Source: Limiplasma sp031549415 (GTDB lineage Bacteria > Bacillota > Clostridia > Christensenellales > Aristaeellaceae). From it: a stretch of DNA of 64,000 nt. The DNA is taken from positions 1 to 64,000 of the forward strand of contig JAVBPU010000026.1 in NCBI GenBank assembly GCA_031549415.1, written 5' to 3'. The position numbers were made by a program, and so were the translations under genes. Of the stretch, positions 17,289-25,703 are shown piece after piece (position 1 is the stretch's first letter; the number at the start of each line of letters is the position of its first letter). The notes under the pieces are model-generated. The model had not been told where the DNA came from. It saw only the letters and a list, made by a program, of their open reading frames with translations, and did no database searches.

Positions 17289-18362
17289 ATGAACAACAGG
17301 GTACAGCGGCTGTTGGAGCTGATGAAGGCCACAAAGCACCACGCGGTGCTGATTCACAACCCTTCCAATATGTTTTACCTGTCCGGCTATACCGGGGAGG
17401 GTTGCCTGTTTATCAGCGGCGCGGTTTGCGCCGTGGTGACGGATTTCCGCTATACGGAGCAGGCGGAAAACCAGGCCCAGGGCTTTGGCGTGAGGATGAC
17501 GGAAAAAGCCAAAACCCAGGAGGACCTTGTGAAAGCCCTGTGCCTGGAGCAGGGCGTGGACAAGCTGTTCTATGAAGATGATTTCCTGACGGTGCGGGAC
17601 TTTGAAAAGCTGAAAGACGAAATCAAGGGCGTGGAGTGGAAGCCTGTGGCAGGCGCTCCGGAGCAGCTTCGTTCGGTGAAGGACGACGGGGAATTGGCCC
17701 TGATCGAAAAGGCCTGCAAAATCACCGGGGATACCTTTGAAAGGCTGCTTTCCTATGTGAAGGCAGGCATGAGCGAGAAGGAAATTGCTTGCTGGATCGA
17801 ATACGACATGCGAAGCCACGGCGCGGACCGGGCGGCCTTTTCCACCATTGTGGCCGCAGGCGCTAACGGGTCCTTGCCCCATGCGGTCCCCAGCGAGTAC
17901 AGGCTGGGGCAGGGGGACATGGTCACAGTGGATTTTGGCGCGAAAGTGGACGGCTACTGCGCGGACATGACCCGCACCTTCGCCCTGGGCCAGCCCAGCG
18001 AGGAAATGCGGAAGGTCTATGAGGTTGTGCAAAAAGCCCAACAGATGGCCCAGGATGCCGTAGCCGCGGGCAAGGGTTGCCGGGAGATTGACAGCATCGC
18101 CCGGGATTACATTGGCCAGCAGGGCTATGAGGGCCGCTTTGGCCACGGGCTGGGGCACAGCCTGGGCATTGATGTCCACGAGACGCCGCGCTGCAACCAG
18201 CAGGCCAACAGCACCTTCAAGGAAGGCCAGATCATGACGGTGGAACCCGGCATCTATCTGCCCGGCGTTGGGGGCGTGCGCATCGAAAACACTGTGGTGG
18301 TCACCAAGGATGGGTGCAGGTCCTTCACGCTGCCCAGCCGCGATTTAATCATCATTTCATAA
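17289..18362 (+). CDS. M24-family Xaa-Pro aminopeptidase
   Basis: This 357-residue pita-bread metallopeptidase removes N-terminal residues before proline. It has an N-terminal creatinase-like domain, then the catalytic domain with metal ligands Asp near 215 (VTVDFGA), Asp near 226 (CADMTRTF), His near 289 (GHGLGHSLG), Glu near 320 (TVEPGIY) and Glu near 334 (VRIENT). All are present. ATG 17289 has GGGGGAA upstream. A weak extended -10 (TGGTAAACT, 17219-17227) precedes it. efp follows 37 nt downstream, as in many Firmicutes, where this peptidase and EF-P both relate to proline-containing peptides. Confidence 0.94.
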   Translation: MNNRVQRLLELMKATKHHAVLIHNPSNMFYLSGYTGEGCLFISGAVCAVVTDFRYTEQAENQAQGFGVRMTEKAKTQEDLVKALCLEQGVDKLFYEDDFLTVRDFEKLKDEIKGVEWKPVAGAPEQLRSVKDDGELALIEKACKITGDTFERLLSYVKAGMSEKEIACWIEYDMRSHGADRAAFSTIVAAGANGSLPHAVPSEYRLGQGDMVTVDFGAKVDGYCADMTRTFALGQPSEEMRKVYEVVQKAQQMAQDAVAAGKGCREIDSIARDYIGQQGYEGRFGHGLGHSLGIDVHETPRCNQQANSTFKEGQIMTVEPGIYLPGVGGVRIENTVVVTKDGCRSFTLPSRDLIIIS

Positions 18363-18399
18363 ATAATATCCTGGATTGATTGTGAACGGAGGAGAACCA

Positions 18400-18960
18400 A
18401 TGATTACAGCAGGCGATTTTAGAAAAGGGATTACCGTGGAGTGGGATGGCGGGGTTTGGACCGTTGTGGATTTTCAGCACGTGAAGCCGGGCAAGGGCGC
18501 GGCCTTTGTGCGGACCAAAATCAAAAACATCATGAACGGCGCGGTGGTGGAGCGCAGCTTCAACCCCACCGATAAAATGCCCCGGGCCATCGTGGAAACC
18601 AAGGAAATGTCTTACGTGTATGAGGACGGCGGCCTGTATTACTTCATGGACACCGAAACCTATGAGCAGATTCCGCTGAACAAGGACCAGGTGGAGGATG
18701 CCATCCCCTTTGTGAAGGAAGGCACCAACGTGACGGTGAAATTCTTTAAGGGCAGCGCGTTCAGCGTGGAAGCGCCGAATTTTGTGGAGCTGGAGATTGT
18801 TGACACCGAGCCTGGCTTTAAGGGCGACACCGCCAGCAACACCTATAAGCCGGCCAAGCTGGAAACCGGGTATTCCTTGCAGGTTCCCCTGTTCATCAAC
18901 ACCGGCGACCGCATCCGCGTGGACACCCGCTCCGGCGAGTACATGGAGCGCTGCAAGTAA
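18400..18960 (+). CDS. efp: Translation elongation factor P
   Basis: This 186-residue protein has the normal EF-P length and three beta-barrel domains. It rescues ribosomes stalled at polyproline. The loop VKPGKGAAFVRTK carries the modifiable Lys near position 32, and the C-terminus has the conserved GDRIRVDTRSGEYMER. The start follows GGAGGAG. Modification enzymes (YmfI, EpmA) are not in this window. Confidence 0.97.
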   Translation: MITAGDFRKGITVEWDGGVWTVVDFQHVKPGKGAAFVRTKIKNIMNGAVVERSFNPTDKMPRAIVETKEMSYVYEDGGLYYFMDTETYEQIPLNKDQVEDAIPFVKEGTNVTVKFFKGSAFSVEAPNFVELEIVDTEPGFKGDTASNTYKPAKLETGYSLQVPLFINTGDRIRVDTRSGEYMERCK

Positions 18961-19014
18961 AGGACTGACAAGCGGGCATTTCCCATGAAGCGGAAGGCCG
19001 CGAAAGGAGTTTCC

Positions 19015-19446
19015 ATGAGTAATTTGACCGATCGGACGGCCTATTTGAGGGGTTTGGCGGAGGGCATGAAGCTGTCCAAGGACCAGAACGAGCACAAGCT
19101 GATGCTGGAAATGCTGGCCGTGATGGATGAAATGGCCCAAAAGGTGGCGGAGCTGGAGGGCGATTTGGCCGAGCTGGACGAATATGTGGAGTCCATTGAC
19201 GAGGACCTGAGCGACATGGAAGAGGTTCTCTTTGGCGATGAGGACGAGGACGGCGAGTACGACGAGGACGATGAGGATGAGGAATACGTCTTTGACGAGA
19301 ATGAGGAGTTGTCCTTTGAATGCCCTCATTGCGGAAACCCCATGAAGCTCAAGGCGTCGGACATTGATTTTGACCAAAGCCCCGTCTGCCCGAAGTGCGA
19401 CAAGCCCTTTTTCCAGGACGTGATGGAAGGCGAGGACGAGGAATAA
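19015..19446 (+). CDS. CD1247-type acidic zinc-ribbon protein
   Basis: This 143-residue protein has a helical N-terminus (LTDRTAYLRGLAEGMKLSKD), a coiled-coil-like section, a very acidic Asp/Glu stretch (about 70-98), and a C-terminal zinc ribbon (CPHCGN...CPKCDK). It matches the CD1247 N-terminal domain family, found in Clostridia and of unknown function. ATG 19015 has GAAAGGAG; an ORF start 30 nt earlier lacks an SD. It is the last gene before a strong terminator. Confidence 0.85.
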   Translation: MSNLTDRTAYLRGLAEGMKLSKDQNEHKLMLEMLAVMDEMAQKVAELEGDLAELDEYVESIDEDLSDMEEVLFGDEDEDGEYDEDDEDEEYVFDENEELSFECPHCGNPMKLKASDIDFDQSPVCPKCDKPFFQDVMEGEDEE

Positions 19447-19470
19447 ACCGCCTGCGGACCAGCCATTGAA

Positions 19471-19508
19471 AAAAGCCGCCGAAGCATGCTCTGCTTCGGC
19501 GGCTTTTT
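19471..19508 (+). terminator. Intrinsic terminator after the CD1247-type gene
   Basis: A 15-bp stem (19471-19485 with 19493-19507; core GCCGCCGAAGC) is followed by TTTTT. It is nearly symmetrical, so it can work in both directions. Confidence 0.92.
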
Positions 19509-19543
19509 GATGGCATCGGGAACCGTTTGTTACAAGTATTCTA

Positions 19544-19588
19544 TTGACAGACGCGTTAGACAGTTGTAGTATGAATTAGACATATGTC
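19544..19588 (+). promoter_or_regulatory. blaI promoter with operator-like palindromes
   Basis: TTGACA (19544-19549), 17 bp, then TAGTAT (19567-19572). Within the spacer and just after the -10 are two ACA-NN-TGT elements: GACAGTTGTA near 19560, and the perfect 10-bp palindrome GACATATGTC at 19579-19588. BlaI/MecI repressors bind TACA-TGTA-type dyads, so these are the likely operators. Confidence 0.8.
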
Positions 19589-19605
19589 GTATGGAGGGAT
19601 GCGCA

Positions 19606-19989
19606 ATGAGCAAGCCCATGCAGCTTTCGGATGCGGAGCTGAAAATTATGCAGGTGCTGTGGGAGCAGAACCCCCAGACCATGGCGCAGGTGACCCAGAC
19701 CCTTTTTCCCGAAACCGCCTGGACCAAAAACACGGTGATCACGCTTCTCAAGCGAATGATTGCCAAGGGTGCTGTGAGCGTGGACGAAACGGCTTTCCCC
19801 AAAACCTATACGCCTGTATTGGACCGGAAGGCGGTGGCCAAGCAGGAAACAAAAAGCCTGCTGAAACGCCTGTTTCAGGGCAGCCCCACCATGCTGATGA
19901 GCAACATGGTGGAGGAAGGCGGCGTTACCAACGACGAGCTGGACGAGATGATTCGCCTGCTGCAAAAAGCAAAGGAGGAACGCGCATGA
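19606..19989 (+). CDS. BlaI/MecI/CopY-family repressor
   Basis: This 127-residue winged-helix repressor has the family pattern LSDAELKIMQVLWEQNPQTM, then TKNTVITLLKRMIAKGAVSV at the recognition helix and wing, and a helical dimer region with a likely cleavage segment. ATG 19606 has GGAGGG. Its stop overlaps the start of the M56 sensor. In this family the partner sensor triggers proteolysis of the repressor, so the pair controls itself and unknown targets. No beta-lactamase is adjacent. Confidence 0.93.
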   Translation: MSKPMQLSDAELKIMQVLWEQNPQTMAQVTQTLFPETAWTKNTVITLLKRMIAKGAVSVDETAFPKTYTPVLDRKAVAKQETKSLLKRLFQGSPTMLMSNMVEEGGVTNDELDEMIRLLQKAKEERA

Positions 19990-22091
19990 TACCGCAGAGC
20001 ATTCTTGATTTTTTCCACGCGGGCAAGAGCCTGCCCTTTCGCAGCATGACCTATTTCAACTTCCTGCTGGAGGCCACCCTGGCGGGCAGCGTGCTCATCC
20101 TTGTGGTGCTGGTTTTGCGCCAGGTGTTCCGCAGGCAGATTGGCAGCCGGCTGGTGTACCTGGCCTGGGTGCTGGTGGCCATTCGCCTGCTGCTGCCCGT
20201 GGCCCTCCCCAACCCGCTGATGGATCAGTTCCGCCCCACCTACTCCACGGATGCGGGGGCGCGCCCGGTGGCCGATCAGATCCGGGTGCGCTATGTGGAT
20301 ACGCTGTCGGACCTGTCCCGCAGTTTTTCCTCCGGGGGCAGCACCGGAACCGTCTCCCCCCTGGAAAGAAGCCTGTCGAGCCTGACCCTTGACATTGCCT
20401 CCTATACCTCCTACGGCTGGTTCGGCAAGGGCTACCTGCTTTTCTATATGGCGGGCGGCCTCATCGTGGCGGCGGTTTTCACCGGGCGGCATCTTCGCTT
20501 CCGGGGCAAGCTGAAGAAAAATACCATTGGTACGCTGGAAGGCCCGCAAAGGGAGCTGTACCAACAGCTGTGTAAACGGATCGGCGTCAAAGAGCTTCCT
20601 GTTTTTTACGCGGACCCCCTGCCGGTGCCCTGCCTGGTGGGCGTGTTTCGGCCTGTCATCGCGCTGCCTCTCCTGCTGCCGCCGGAATCGCTGGGGGAGG
20701 TGCTGGCCCACGAGCTGTACCACTACAAGGCCAAGGACCCCTGGTGGGTGCTTCTGCGCTGTGTTTGCTGCATGGTGCATTGGTTCAATCCCCTGGTATG
20801 GATCGGGCAGCGGTTTGTGAAGACGGACTGCGAGCTGGCCTGTGACGAGCGGGTGGCTTCCAAGCTGACCCAAGAGGAGCGGCTCCATTATGCGGGGACC
20901 CTGGTGAACACCGCCCAGCGGGCCTATGCGCCCCATGCGGGCGTGCTGGCCACGGGGCTCACCCTGACGGGCAAGAAGCTGCGGCGGCGCGTAAAAGCCA
21001 TCACGCATATGCGGGCGGTGCGAAAGACGGCGGCGGCCATGGTGGCGGTGCTGACGGTGGCGGCGTTTTCCACGGCGGAGTCCGTGAAGCAAACCCATCT
21101 CCTCTCGGCGGATGCCTCAGTTTTTCCCTTCTCGGAAAACGACAGCTATCCGGTTCCCGAAGCCAACTTTGGCGAGCCCGTGGCGCTGTCGCCGCTTATG
21201 AGCGCCACCGAAGCCAAAGCCCAAGCAAAGCGCTATCTGCTGGCCTTGTATCCCCAGGATCAGGTGGCCATTGAAGGGGAGTATCTTTACCGCGTGCGAA
21301 ACCTTGGAGAAAGCAGCTGGGAAGTCACCGTTTGGCCGCCAGAGGGCGGCAATGCGCCCAGGTATTACATGGAACTGACAAGCGCAGGAAGGTTGGTTTC
21401 CTTGACCCAATCGGATATGTTTTCTAACGGGGATGAGCATCGAAACTCCCCCTTGGTGCTGCCCGCCAACCTGAAAAGCGTGCTGCTGGAGTATGGACAG
21501 CAGGTCAGCGGCGTTGTGCTGCAAGGCGCGGTCTTGGATCGAGCTGCGATTCATTCGGATATGGAAACCAGTGAGGCGCGCTATGTGGACTGCGTCTTGA
21601 CAAACGCGGAGGCGAAATCTTCAAGTGCCAGCCTGACCGTGCAGATCGCGCCCGAGTTTCGCTTAGTGGGTGTGTATAGCATGATGGATAACGGCGTGAT
21701 CACTCCAAAGAATAACCCGCGCATTGATCCGGGGATGCACCCGCTTGTTTATTCCAAGGACGCTTCCATCGGCTTTCAGGCGATCTTCTGGGGGCAGACG
21801 GACAGCCAATACGAGATTTCTCCAGAGGCGATGCTGACCTTGCAGGAGGCTTTTGACATTGCGGCAGAGGCCATGCTGGAAAGAAGCGGGCTTTCCAAGG
21901 AGGCGTTTTTAGAGCTGCCGCTGGGCTACGGCTACTACGACAAATCGAATTTTGACGGGGACATCAGCGTGTGGCGGTTCGTGTGGCAGGTGAACCCGGA
22001 CGAACCCATGGACCGGTACTGGGTGAGTGTTCCGGATATGGCCGCGCCGGAAAATATCAGCATCTCCATGCCGGGAGAGGGCTTGGGCTAA
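19986..22091 (+). CDS. BlaR1/M56 antirepressor sensor peptidase with novel C-terminal domain
   Basis: This 701-residue membrane protein has N-terminal helices (about 20-45 and 50-75), a further helix near 145-160, and the M56 zinc site HELYHYKAKD (near 243) with a downstream acidic ligand (CELACDERV). A final helix lies near 345-370. The last 330 residues are outside and do not contain the penicillin-binding SxxK/SxN motifs expected of BlaR1. Two repeated-looking modules, starting around SATEAKAQAKRYLLALYP and MLTLQEAFDIAAEAML, resemble YpeB/PepSY-like folds. It should sense an envelope signal and inactivate the BlaI-type repressor. Confidence 0.85.
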   Translation: MIPQSILDFFHAGKSLPFRSMTYFNFLLEATLAGSVLILVVLVLRQVFRRQIGSRLVYLAWVLVAIRLLLPVALPNPLMDQFRPTYSTDAGARPVADQIRVRYVDTLSDLSRSFSSGGSTGTVSPLERSLSSLTLDIASYTSYGWFGKGYLLFYMAGGLIVAAVFTGRHLRFRGKLKKNTIGTLEGPQRELYQQLCKRIGVKELPVFYADPLPVPCLVGVFRPVIALPLLLPPESLGEVLAHELYHYKAKDPWWVLLRCVCCMVHWFNPLVWIGQRFVKTDCELACDERVASKLTQEERLHYAGTLVNTAQRAYAPHAGVLATGLTLTGKKLRRRVKAITHMRAVRKTAAAMVAVLTVAAFSTAESVKQTHLLSADASVFPFSENDSYPVPEANFGEPVALSPLMSATEAKAQAKRYLLALYPQDQVAIEGEYLYRVRNLGESSWEVTVWPPEGGNAPRYYMELTSAGRLVSLTQSDMFSNGDEHRNSPLVLPANLKSVLLEYGQQVSGVVLQGAVLDRAAIHSDMETSEARYVDCVLTNAEAKSSSASLTVQIAPEFRLVGVYSMMDNGVITPKNNPRIDPGMHPLVYSKDASIGFQAIFWGQTDSQYEISPEAMLTLQEAFDIAAEAMLERSGLSKEAFLELPLGYGYYDKSNFDGDISVWRFVWQVNPDEPMDRYWVSVPDMAAPENISISMPGEGLG

Positions 22092-22128
22092 CTGCGGCAT
22101 AAGGGCCGCCGCCCTTCACAATTTTTGC

Positions 22129-22340
22129 CTGAAGCGCCCATTTTATGGGCGTTTCATAGATGGGTCCAGGGCGAAGCCCTGGGCGGGGCACCGCCAACGA
22201 GCATGCGCCCTGTGGGCGCTTTGCCGTAGGCAAAAGCGAGTGAGAGGTGGCAAGTAGAGGCGAGCACAAGGTACGGCAGTGCCTTGTGCGACACCGAACA
22301 ACCGGATGTAGGGGCGGCAGCCCCTAACGGACCTTTTTCC
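22129..22340. repeat. Mosaic of intergenic palindromic repeats
   Basis: This gene-free block between the M56 sensor and the ECF gene contains AGCGCCCATTTTATGGGCGTTT (imperfect form of the 6.0-kb stem; about 22130-22151), TCCAGGGCGAAGCCCTGGGC (22165-22184), a 9-bp stem GCACAAGG...CCTTGTGC (about 22264-22290), and GTAGGGGCGGCAGCCCCT (22309-22326) followed by AACGGACCTTTTTCC. The modules and their order partly match those at 6.0 and 25.7 kb. The outside bases to 22092 and 22380 show nothing else. Confidence 0.8.
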
Positions 22341-22380
22341 ACAGGCTGGGGCGCATGCGCTTTTGCGCCTGCGCCTTTCC

Positions 22381-22409
22381 TTTACAATCTGGGCCAAAGG
22401 CTTTATAAT
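22381..22409 (+). promoter_or_regulatory. Promoter of the ECF-coaX operon
   Basis: TTTACA (22381-22386), a 17-bp spacer, then TATAAT (22404-22409). This is a near-consensus sigma-A promoter, giving a leader of about 113 nt before the ECF gene. Confidence 0.85.
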
Positions 22410-22415
22410 GCAACC

Positions 22416-22528
22416 AGGAGCCGCGCCAACATCCCCCCGGAGTTGGACGCGCCATGCGTTGGAATGCCATGTTTGCCGCCTGGAAGCACGTCGGGTATCT
22501 CCTATGGAACTCGAACGGAGGGAACGCA
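22416..22528 (+). promoter_or_regulatory. 113-nt leader of the ECF S-component gene
   Basis: This untranslated leader has possible pairing between CCAAC and GTTGG around a CCCCCCGG turn (22435-22448) and between GCGCC (22428) and GGCGC (22450). It ends with GGAGGG just before the start. I cannot assign it to a known riboswitch class; a vitamin-sensing leader is an inference from the gene it precedes. Confidence 0.3.
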
Positions 22529-23236
22529 ATGGAAAATAACAGTTTGCATCAAAACAGAAACAAGCGCAGCCAAAACACGCGCCGCATGGTGGTGGCGGCC
22601 ATGCTCAGCGCCATTACAGCGGTGCTGGTGTTTACGCCCATCGGCATGATTCCGCTGCCTCCGCCCCTGCCGGCAGTGACCTTGGTGCACATCCCCGTCA
22701 TTTTGGCGGCCCTGGTGGAAGGGCCCGTGGTGGGCTTGCTGGTGGGCCTGGTATTTGGGGCCTGTAGCTGGGTCCGCGCTTGGGAAAGCGGCATGGTGGG
22801 GCTGACCCTCTTCTTTCGGAACCCGCTGGTCAGCGTGCTGCCGCGGCTGCTGATCCCCTTGGTGGCGCTGGGGGTGTTCTGGCTGCTGCAAAAGCTGCGG
22901 CGGGGCAAGGTGCTGGACAAGGTGGCCACAGGTGTTGCGGCCTGCGTGGGAGCGCTGACCAACACGGTTGGCTGTTTGGGCATGATTGTGCTGCTATACC
23001 GGCAAGAATTGAATGAGCTGCTGCAAGGAATTGTGGGCGGGGGCAACGCGGGGGCCGCAGAGTACGCGGGCAATGGCGCGGCCTGGCTGGTGGCGGCGGT
23101 GGGCCTGCCCAACGGCATCGCGGAGGCCATTGTGGCGGCCATTTTGGTCCCTGTTTTGGTAACGGCGGTGGAAGCCATGAAAAGGCGCGGCGGGCACGGC
23201 GCGGCAAAGGCTGTACAAAAGGAGCGAAAGCCATGA
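22529..23236 (+). CDS. ECF transporter S component, probably for pantothenate
   Basis: This 235-residue integral membrane protein has about six helices and the S-component pattern VVAAMLSAITAVLVFTPIG, then VTLVHIPVILAALVEGPVVG. Such proteins bind a vitamin and dock to a shared EcfA-EcfT motor, which is not encoded here. The overlap of its stop with coaX (ATGA) suggests pantothenate as substrate, because CoaX phosphorylates pantothenate. A Gly/Ala-rich loop near 165-185 is unusual. ATG 22529 has GGAGGG. Confidence 0.87.
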   Translation: MENNSLHQNRNKRSQNTRRMVVAAMLSAITAVLVFTPIGMIPLPPPLPAVTLVHIPVILAALVEGPVVGLLVGLVFGACSWVRAWESGMVGLTLFFRNPLVSVLPRLLIPLVALGVFWLLQKLRRGKVLDKVATGVAACVGALTNTVGCLGMIVLLYRQELNELLQGIVGGGNAGAAEYAGNGAAWLVAAVGLPNGIAEAIVAAILVPVLVTAVEAMKRRGGHGAAKAVQKERKP

Positions 23237-24003
23237 TTTTGACCATGGACGTGGGAAATACCAACATCAAAACCGCCCTGTTTGAAGGGGCGAACATGCT
23301 CAAATACTGGCGCATTTCCACCAACATAACCTATACGTCGGATGAGTATGGGCTGATCCTCTCCGGGTTGTTTGCCCATGAAGGGGTGGACATGGCCGAG
23401 GTGGAGGGCATTGTGATGTCCAGCGTGGTGCCCACCATCAACTTTACCTTGGAGCACATGTGCAAAAACTACTTTCAAAAAGCGCCCATGATGGTGGCCC
23501 CGGGCATTAAAACGGGCATCAACATCAAGTACGAAAACCCCAGGGAGCTGGGCAGCGACCGCATCGCCAACGCGGTGGCCGCCTATGAGCTGTACGGCGG
23601 GCCATGTATTTTTATTGACTTTGGCACAGCCACCACCTTTGGGGCGGTGGACGGCAGCGGGTCCTTTGTGGGCGGCTGCATCTGCCCGGGCATCAAGCTG
23701 GCCAGCGAGGCCCTGGTGCGGGATACCGCCAAGCTGCCCCGTTTTGAACTGGTGAAGCCGGACCATGTGATTGGCAAGACCACCGTGACGAACCTGCAAT
23801 CCGGTTTGATTTACGGGTATATCGGGCAGGTGGAATACCTGGTCCGGCAGATGAAAAAGGAGCTGAAAGCGCCCAAGGCCTATGTGGTGGCCACGGGGGG
23901 CATGGCGGTGCTGGTGGCGGAGGACCAAAGCGTGATCAACCAGCTGGACGGCCTGCTGACCTTAAAGGGCCTTCGCATTTTGTATGAGCGGAACCAGCCG
24001 TAG
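23233..24003 (+). CDS. coaX: Type III pantothenate kinase
   Basis: This 256-residue ASKHA-fold kinase performs the first step of CoA synthesis. Motifs are MDVGNTNIKTALF (phosphate 1, N-terminus), ELGSDRIANAVAAY, FIDFGTATTFGAVD (near 130-143, catalytic Asp) and FVGGCICPGI. Length is normal. It requires a monovalent cation and is not feedback-inhibited by CoA, as known for the family. The start overlaps the ECF gene stop. Confidence 0.96.
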   Translation: MILTMDVGNTNIKTALFEGANMLKYWRISTNITYTSDEYGLILSGLFAHEGVDMAEVEGIVMSSVVPTINFTLEHMCKNYFQKAPMMVAPGIKTGINIKYENPRELGSDRIANAVAAYELYGGPCIFIDFGTATTFGAVDGSGSFVGGCICPGIKLASEALVRDTAKLPRFELVKPDHVIGKTTVTNLQSGLIYGYIGQVEYLVRQMKKELKAPKAYVVATGGMAVLVAEDQSVINQLDGLLTLKGLRILYERNQP

Positions 24004-24041
24004 GCATACTGGCCAAGTGGGCTGTGAAAGGGTGGAACGGG

Positions 24042-25325
24042 ATGGAGAAGATCGTTTGTGTGGGCTTTTTGGGCTGCGGCAATGTGGGCAGCGGCGTGTG
24101 GCGTCTGCTGGAAAATTTTGGCCAGGAAATGAAGCACCGCACAGACCTGTCCTTTTATGTGAAAAAGATTCTGGTGCGGGATTTGGCCAAGGAGCGGGGC
24201 ATTGCCTTCCCGGAGGGGGTGCTGACCCAGCGGGTGGAGGATGTGCTGGAGGACCCGGAGATCTCCATCGTCATTGAGTTTTTGGGCGGGGAGGAGCCTG
24301 CCTATGCCTGGATGCAGCAGGCCCTCAGCCAGGGCAAAACCGTGATCACCGCCAACAAAGTGGCCTTTGCCCTGCATTGGCACGCCCTGCAAAAGGCCGC
24401 CAAGGAAAGCGGCGCGGGTCTGTATTACGAGGCGGCGGTCTGCGGGGCCATTCCCATTATCCACTCGCTGGAGGAAAGCCTGCAGGCCAACCGGATCGAC
24501 AAGATTTACGGCATCGTCAACGGCACCACCAACTACATTTTGACCCGGATGAGCAAGAGCAACGAACCGTATGAGGAGGTGCTGCGGGAGGCCCAGCGCC
24601 TGGGGCTGGCGGAGCCGGACCCGGCGGCGGACGTGGAAGGCCTGGACGCGGCTTACAAGCTGAGCATTTTGGCCAGCCTGGCCTTTCATGGCAGGGTTCC
24701 TTTTGAAAGCGTTTATGTGGAGGGCATTACTGCCATCCGGGCAGAGGACGTGCGCTGCGGGTTGGAGCTGGGCTACACCTTGAAGCTGCTGGCCATTGCC
24801 AAGCGGAAGGGCATGGAGGTGGAGACCCGGGTACACCCCACCTTTATCAAAAGCGACCACCCCCTGGCCAACGTCTCCGGGTCCTTCAACGCGGTTTTTT
24901 TGAAGGGACATGCTTGCCAGGAGATGATGTTTTTAGGCCGGGGCGCGGGGGACATGCCCACGGCCAGCGCCATCGTCAGCGATTTGGTGCGGGCGGCCAC
25001 CGCCCAGAAGCACCTGTATCCTACCTTTGACAACGCCCTCTGCCCGGCGGTGGCCTTGCGCCGCAATATGGACTGGCGCTGCCCCTTTTACATCCGCTTG
25101 GTGGCCAAGGACGCCCCCGGCGTGCTGAGCCAGGTGGCCGGAGCCTTTGCGGAGCAAGGCGTTAGCATTGCCGCCATGCAGCAAAAGGAGGAGCGGCAGG
25201 ACGGCTGGGTGACCATGGTGCTGATCACCCACAGCGCCTACGAAAAGGCCATGCAGGACGCGCTGAAAAAAATTTCGCCGGAATGCGCCGTTGTGGAAAG
25301 CGTGATCCGGGTGGAGGAAGAGTAA
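24042..25325 (+). CDS. hom: Homoserine dehydrogenase with C-terminal ACT domain
   Basis: This 427-residue enzyme reduces aspartate semialdehyde to homoserine. It has an N-terminal Rossmann motif (GFLGCGNVGSG), the NTGT-like NGTTNYILTRM motif, the catalytic region AEPDPAADVEGLDAAYKLSILA, and a C-terminal ACT domain (FYIRLVAKDAPGVLSQVAG) for feedback control by threonine. ATG 24042 has AAAGGGTGG. thrC lies 1.1 kb downstream on the other strand, so threonine genes are close but transcribed separately. Confidence 0.95.
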   Translation: MEKIVCVGFLGCGNVGSGVWRLLENFGQEMKHRTDLSFYVKKILVRDLAKERGIAFPEGVLTQRVEDVLEDPEISIVIEFLGGEEPAYAWMQQALSQGKTVITANKVAFALHWHALQKAAKESGAGLYYEAAVCGAIPIIHSLEESLQANRIDKIYGIVNGTTNYILTRMSKSNEPYEEVLREAQRLGLAEPDPAADVEGLDAAYKLSILASLAFHGRVPFESVYVEGITAIRAEDVRCGLELGYTLKLLAIAKRKGMEVETRVHPTFIKSDHPLANVSGSFNAVFLKGHACQEMMFLGRGAGDMPTASAIVSDLVRAATAQKHLYPTFDNALCPAVALRRNMDWRCPFYIRLVAKDAPGVLSQVAGAFAEQGVSIAAMQQKEERQDGWVTMVLITHSAYEKAMQDALKKISPECAVVESVIRVEEE

Positions 25326-25335
25326 GCTGCGCCTT

Positions 25336-25362
25336 CAAAAAAGTGGCGTCGCCACTTTTTTG
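25336..25362 (+). terminator. Terminator after hom
   Basis: A near-perfect 13-bp palindrome (25336-25348 with 25350-25362; GTGGCG core) is flanked by A and T runs. It can terminate in both directions and lies 10 nt after the hom stop. Confidence 0.9.
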
Positions 25363-25497
25363 AGTTTACGGGAATTGTTTCCGCTGGCGCGGAAACGCCC
25401 CGCACGCCCGGCAAAGCCGGGCGATACGATTGTACTTGGAGGGACTTTGGCCCCTCCAAACCTCCCCGTGGTTGACTGCGTTAGCACATAATACAAC

Positions 25498-25645
25498 GAT
25501 CCACTCAAGAACACGACAACTTTGCGATCTTTTTGCCTGCCGCCCGCGTCGCCGTCGCTCACCGTAGCAGCTGGCTACGCATCGCTCCTGCTCCTTGTCG
25601 GACAACAAAAATCCTCGCAAATTGTATCGCGTTTTTGAATGGATC
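25498..25645. repeat. 148-bp element with long imperfect inverted ends (MITE-like)
   Basis: The left arm (25498-25535: GATCCACTCAAGAACACG, then TTTGCGATCTTTTTG) and the reverse complement of the right arm (25606-25645: GATCCATTCAAAAACGCG, then TTTGCGAGGATTTTTG) are about 38 bp long and largely matching. About 70 bp lie between them, including a GTAGC...GCTAC hairpin. There is no coding frame. It fits a miniature inverted-repeat element or a large structured RNA. Between 25363 and 25497 I see only GC-rich hairpins (GCCCGGCAAAGCCGGGC at 25406-25422, and GGAGGG...CCCCTCC). Confidence 0.65.
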
Positions 25646-25654
25646 ATAGGATAA

Positions 25655-25685
25655 AAGCCTTCCCAGCAAATGTCGGGAAGGCCTT
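25655..25685 (-). terminator. Terminator downstream of rubrerythrin
   Basis: A stem GGCCTTCCC/GGGAAGGCTT with a 10-nt loop is followed on the minus strand by TTTT. It lies about 110 nt beyond the rubrerythrin stop. Confidence 0.65.
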
Positions 25686-25703
25686 ATCATTTTCTATAAA
25701 TTA

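Noticed and set aside
22416..22528. Known riboswitch (THF, TPP or pan motif) ahead of the ECF gene
   Set aside because: I could not find the conserved cores of these classes, so it is listed only as an unassigned leader.
25366..25647. Minus-strand frames in the hom-rubrerythrin gap
   Set aside because: They run across the long inverted repeat and GC hairpins, have no SD and no recognisable domain.
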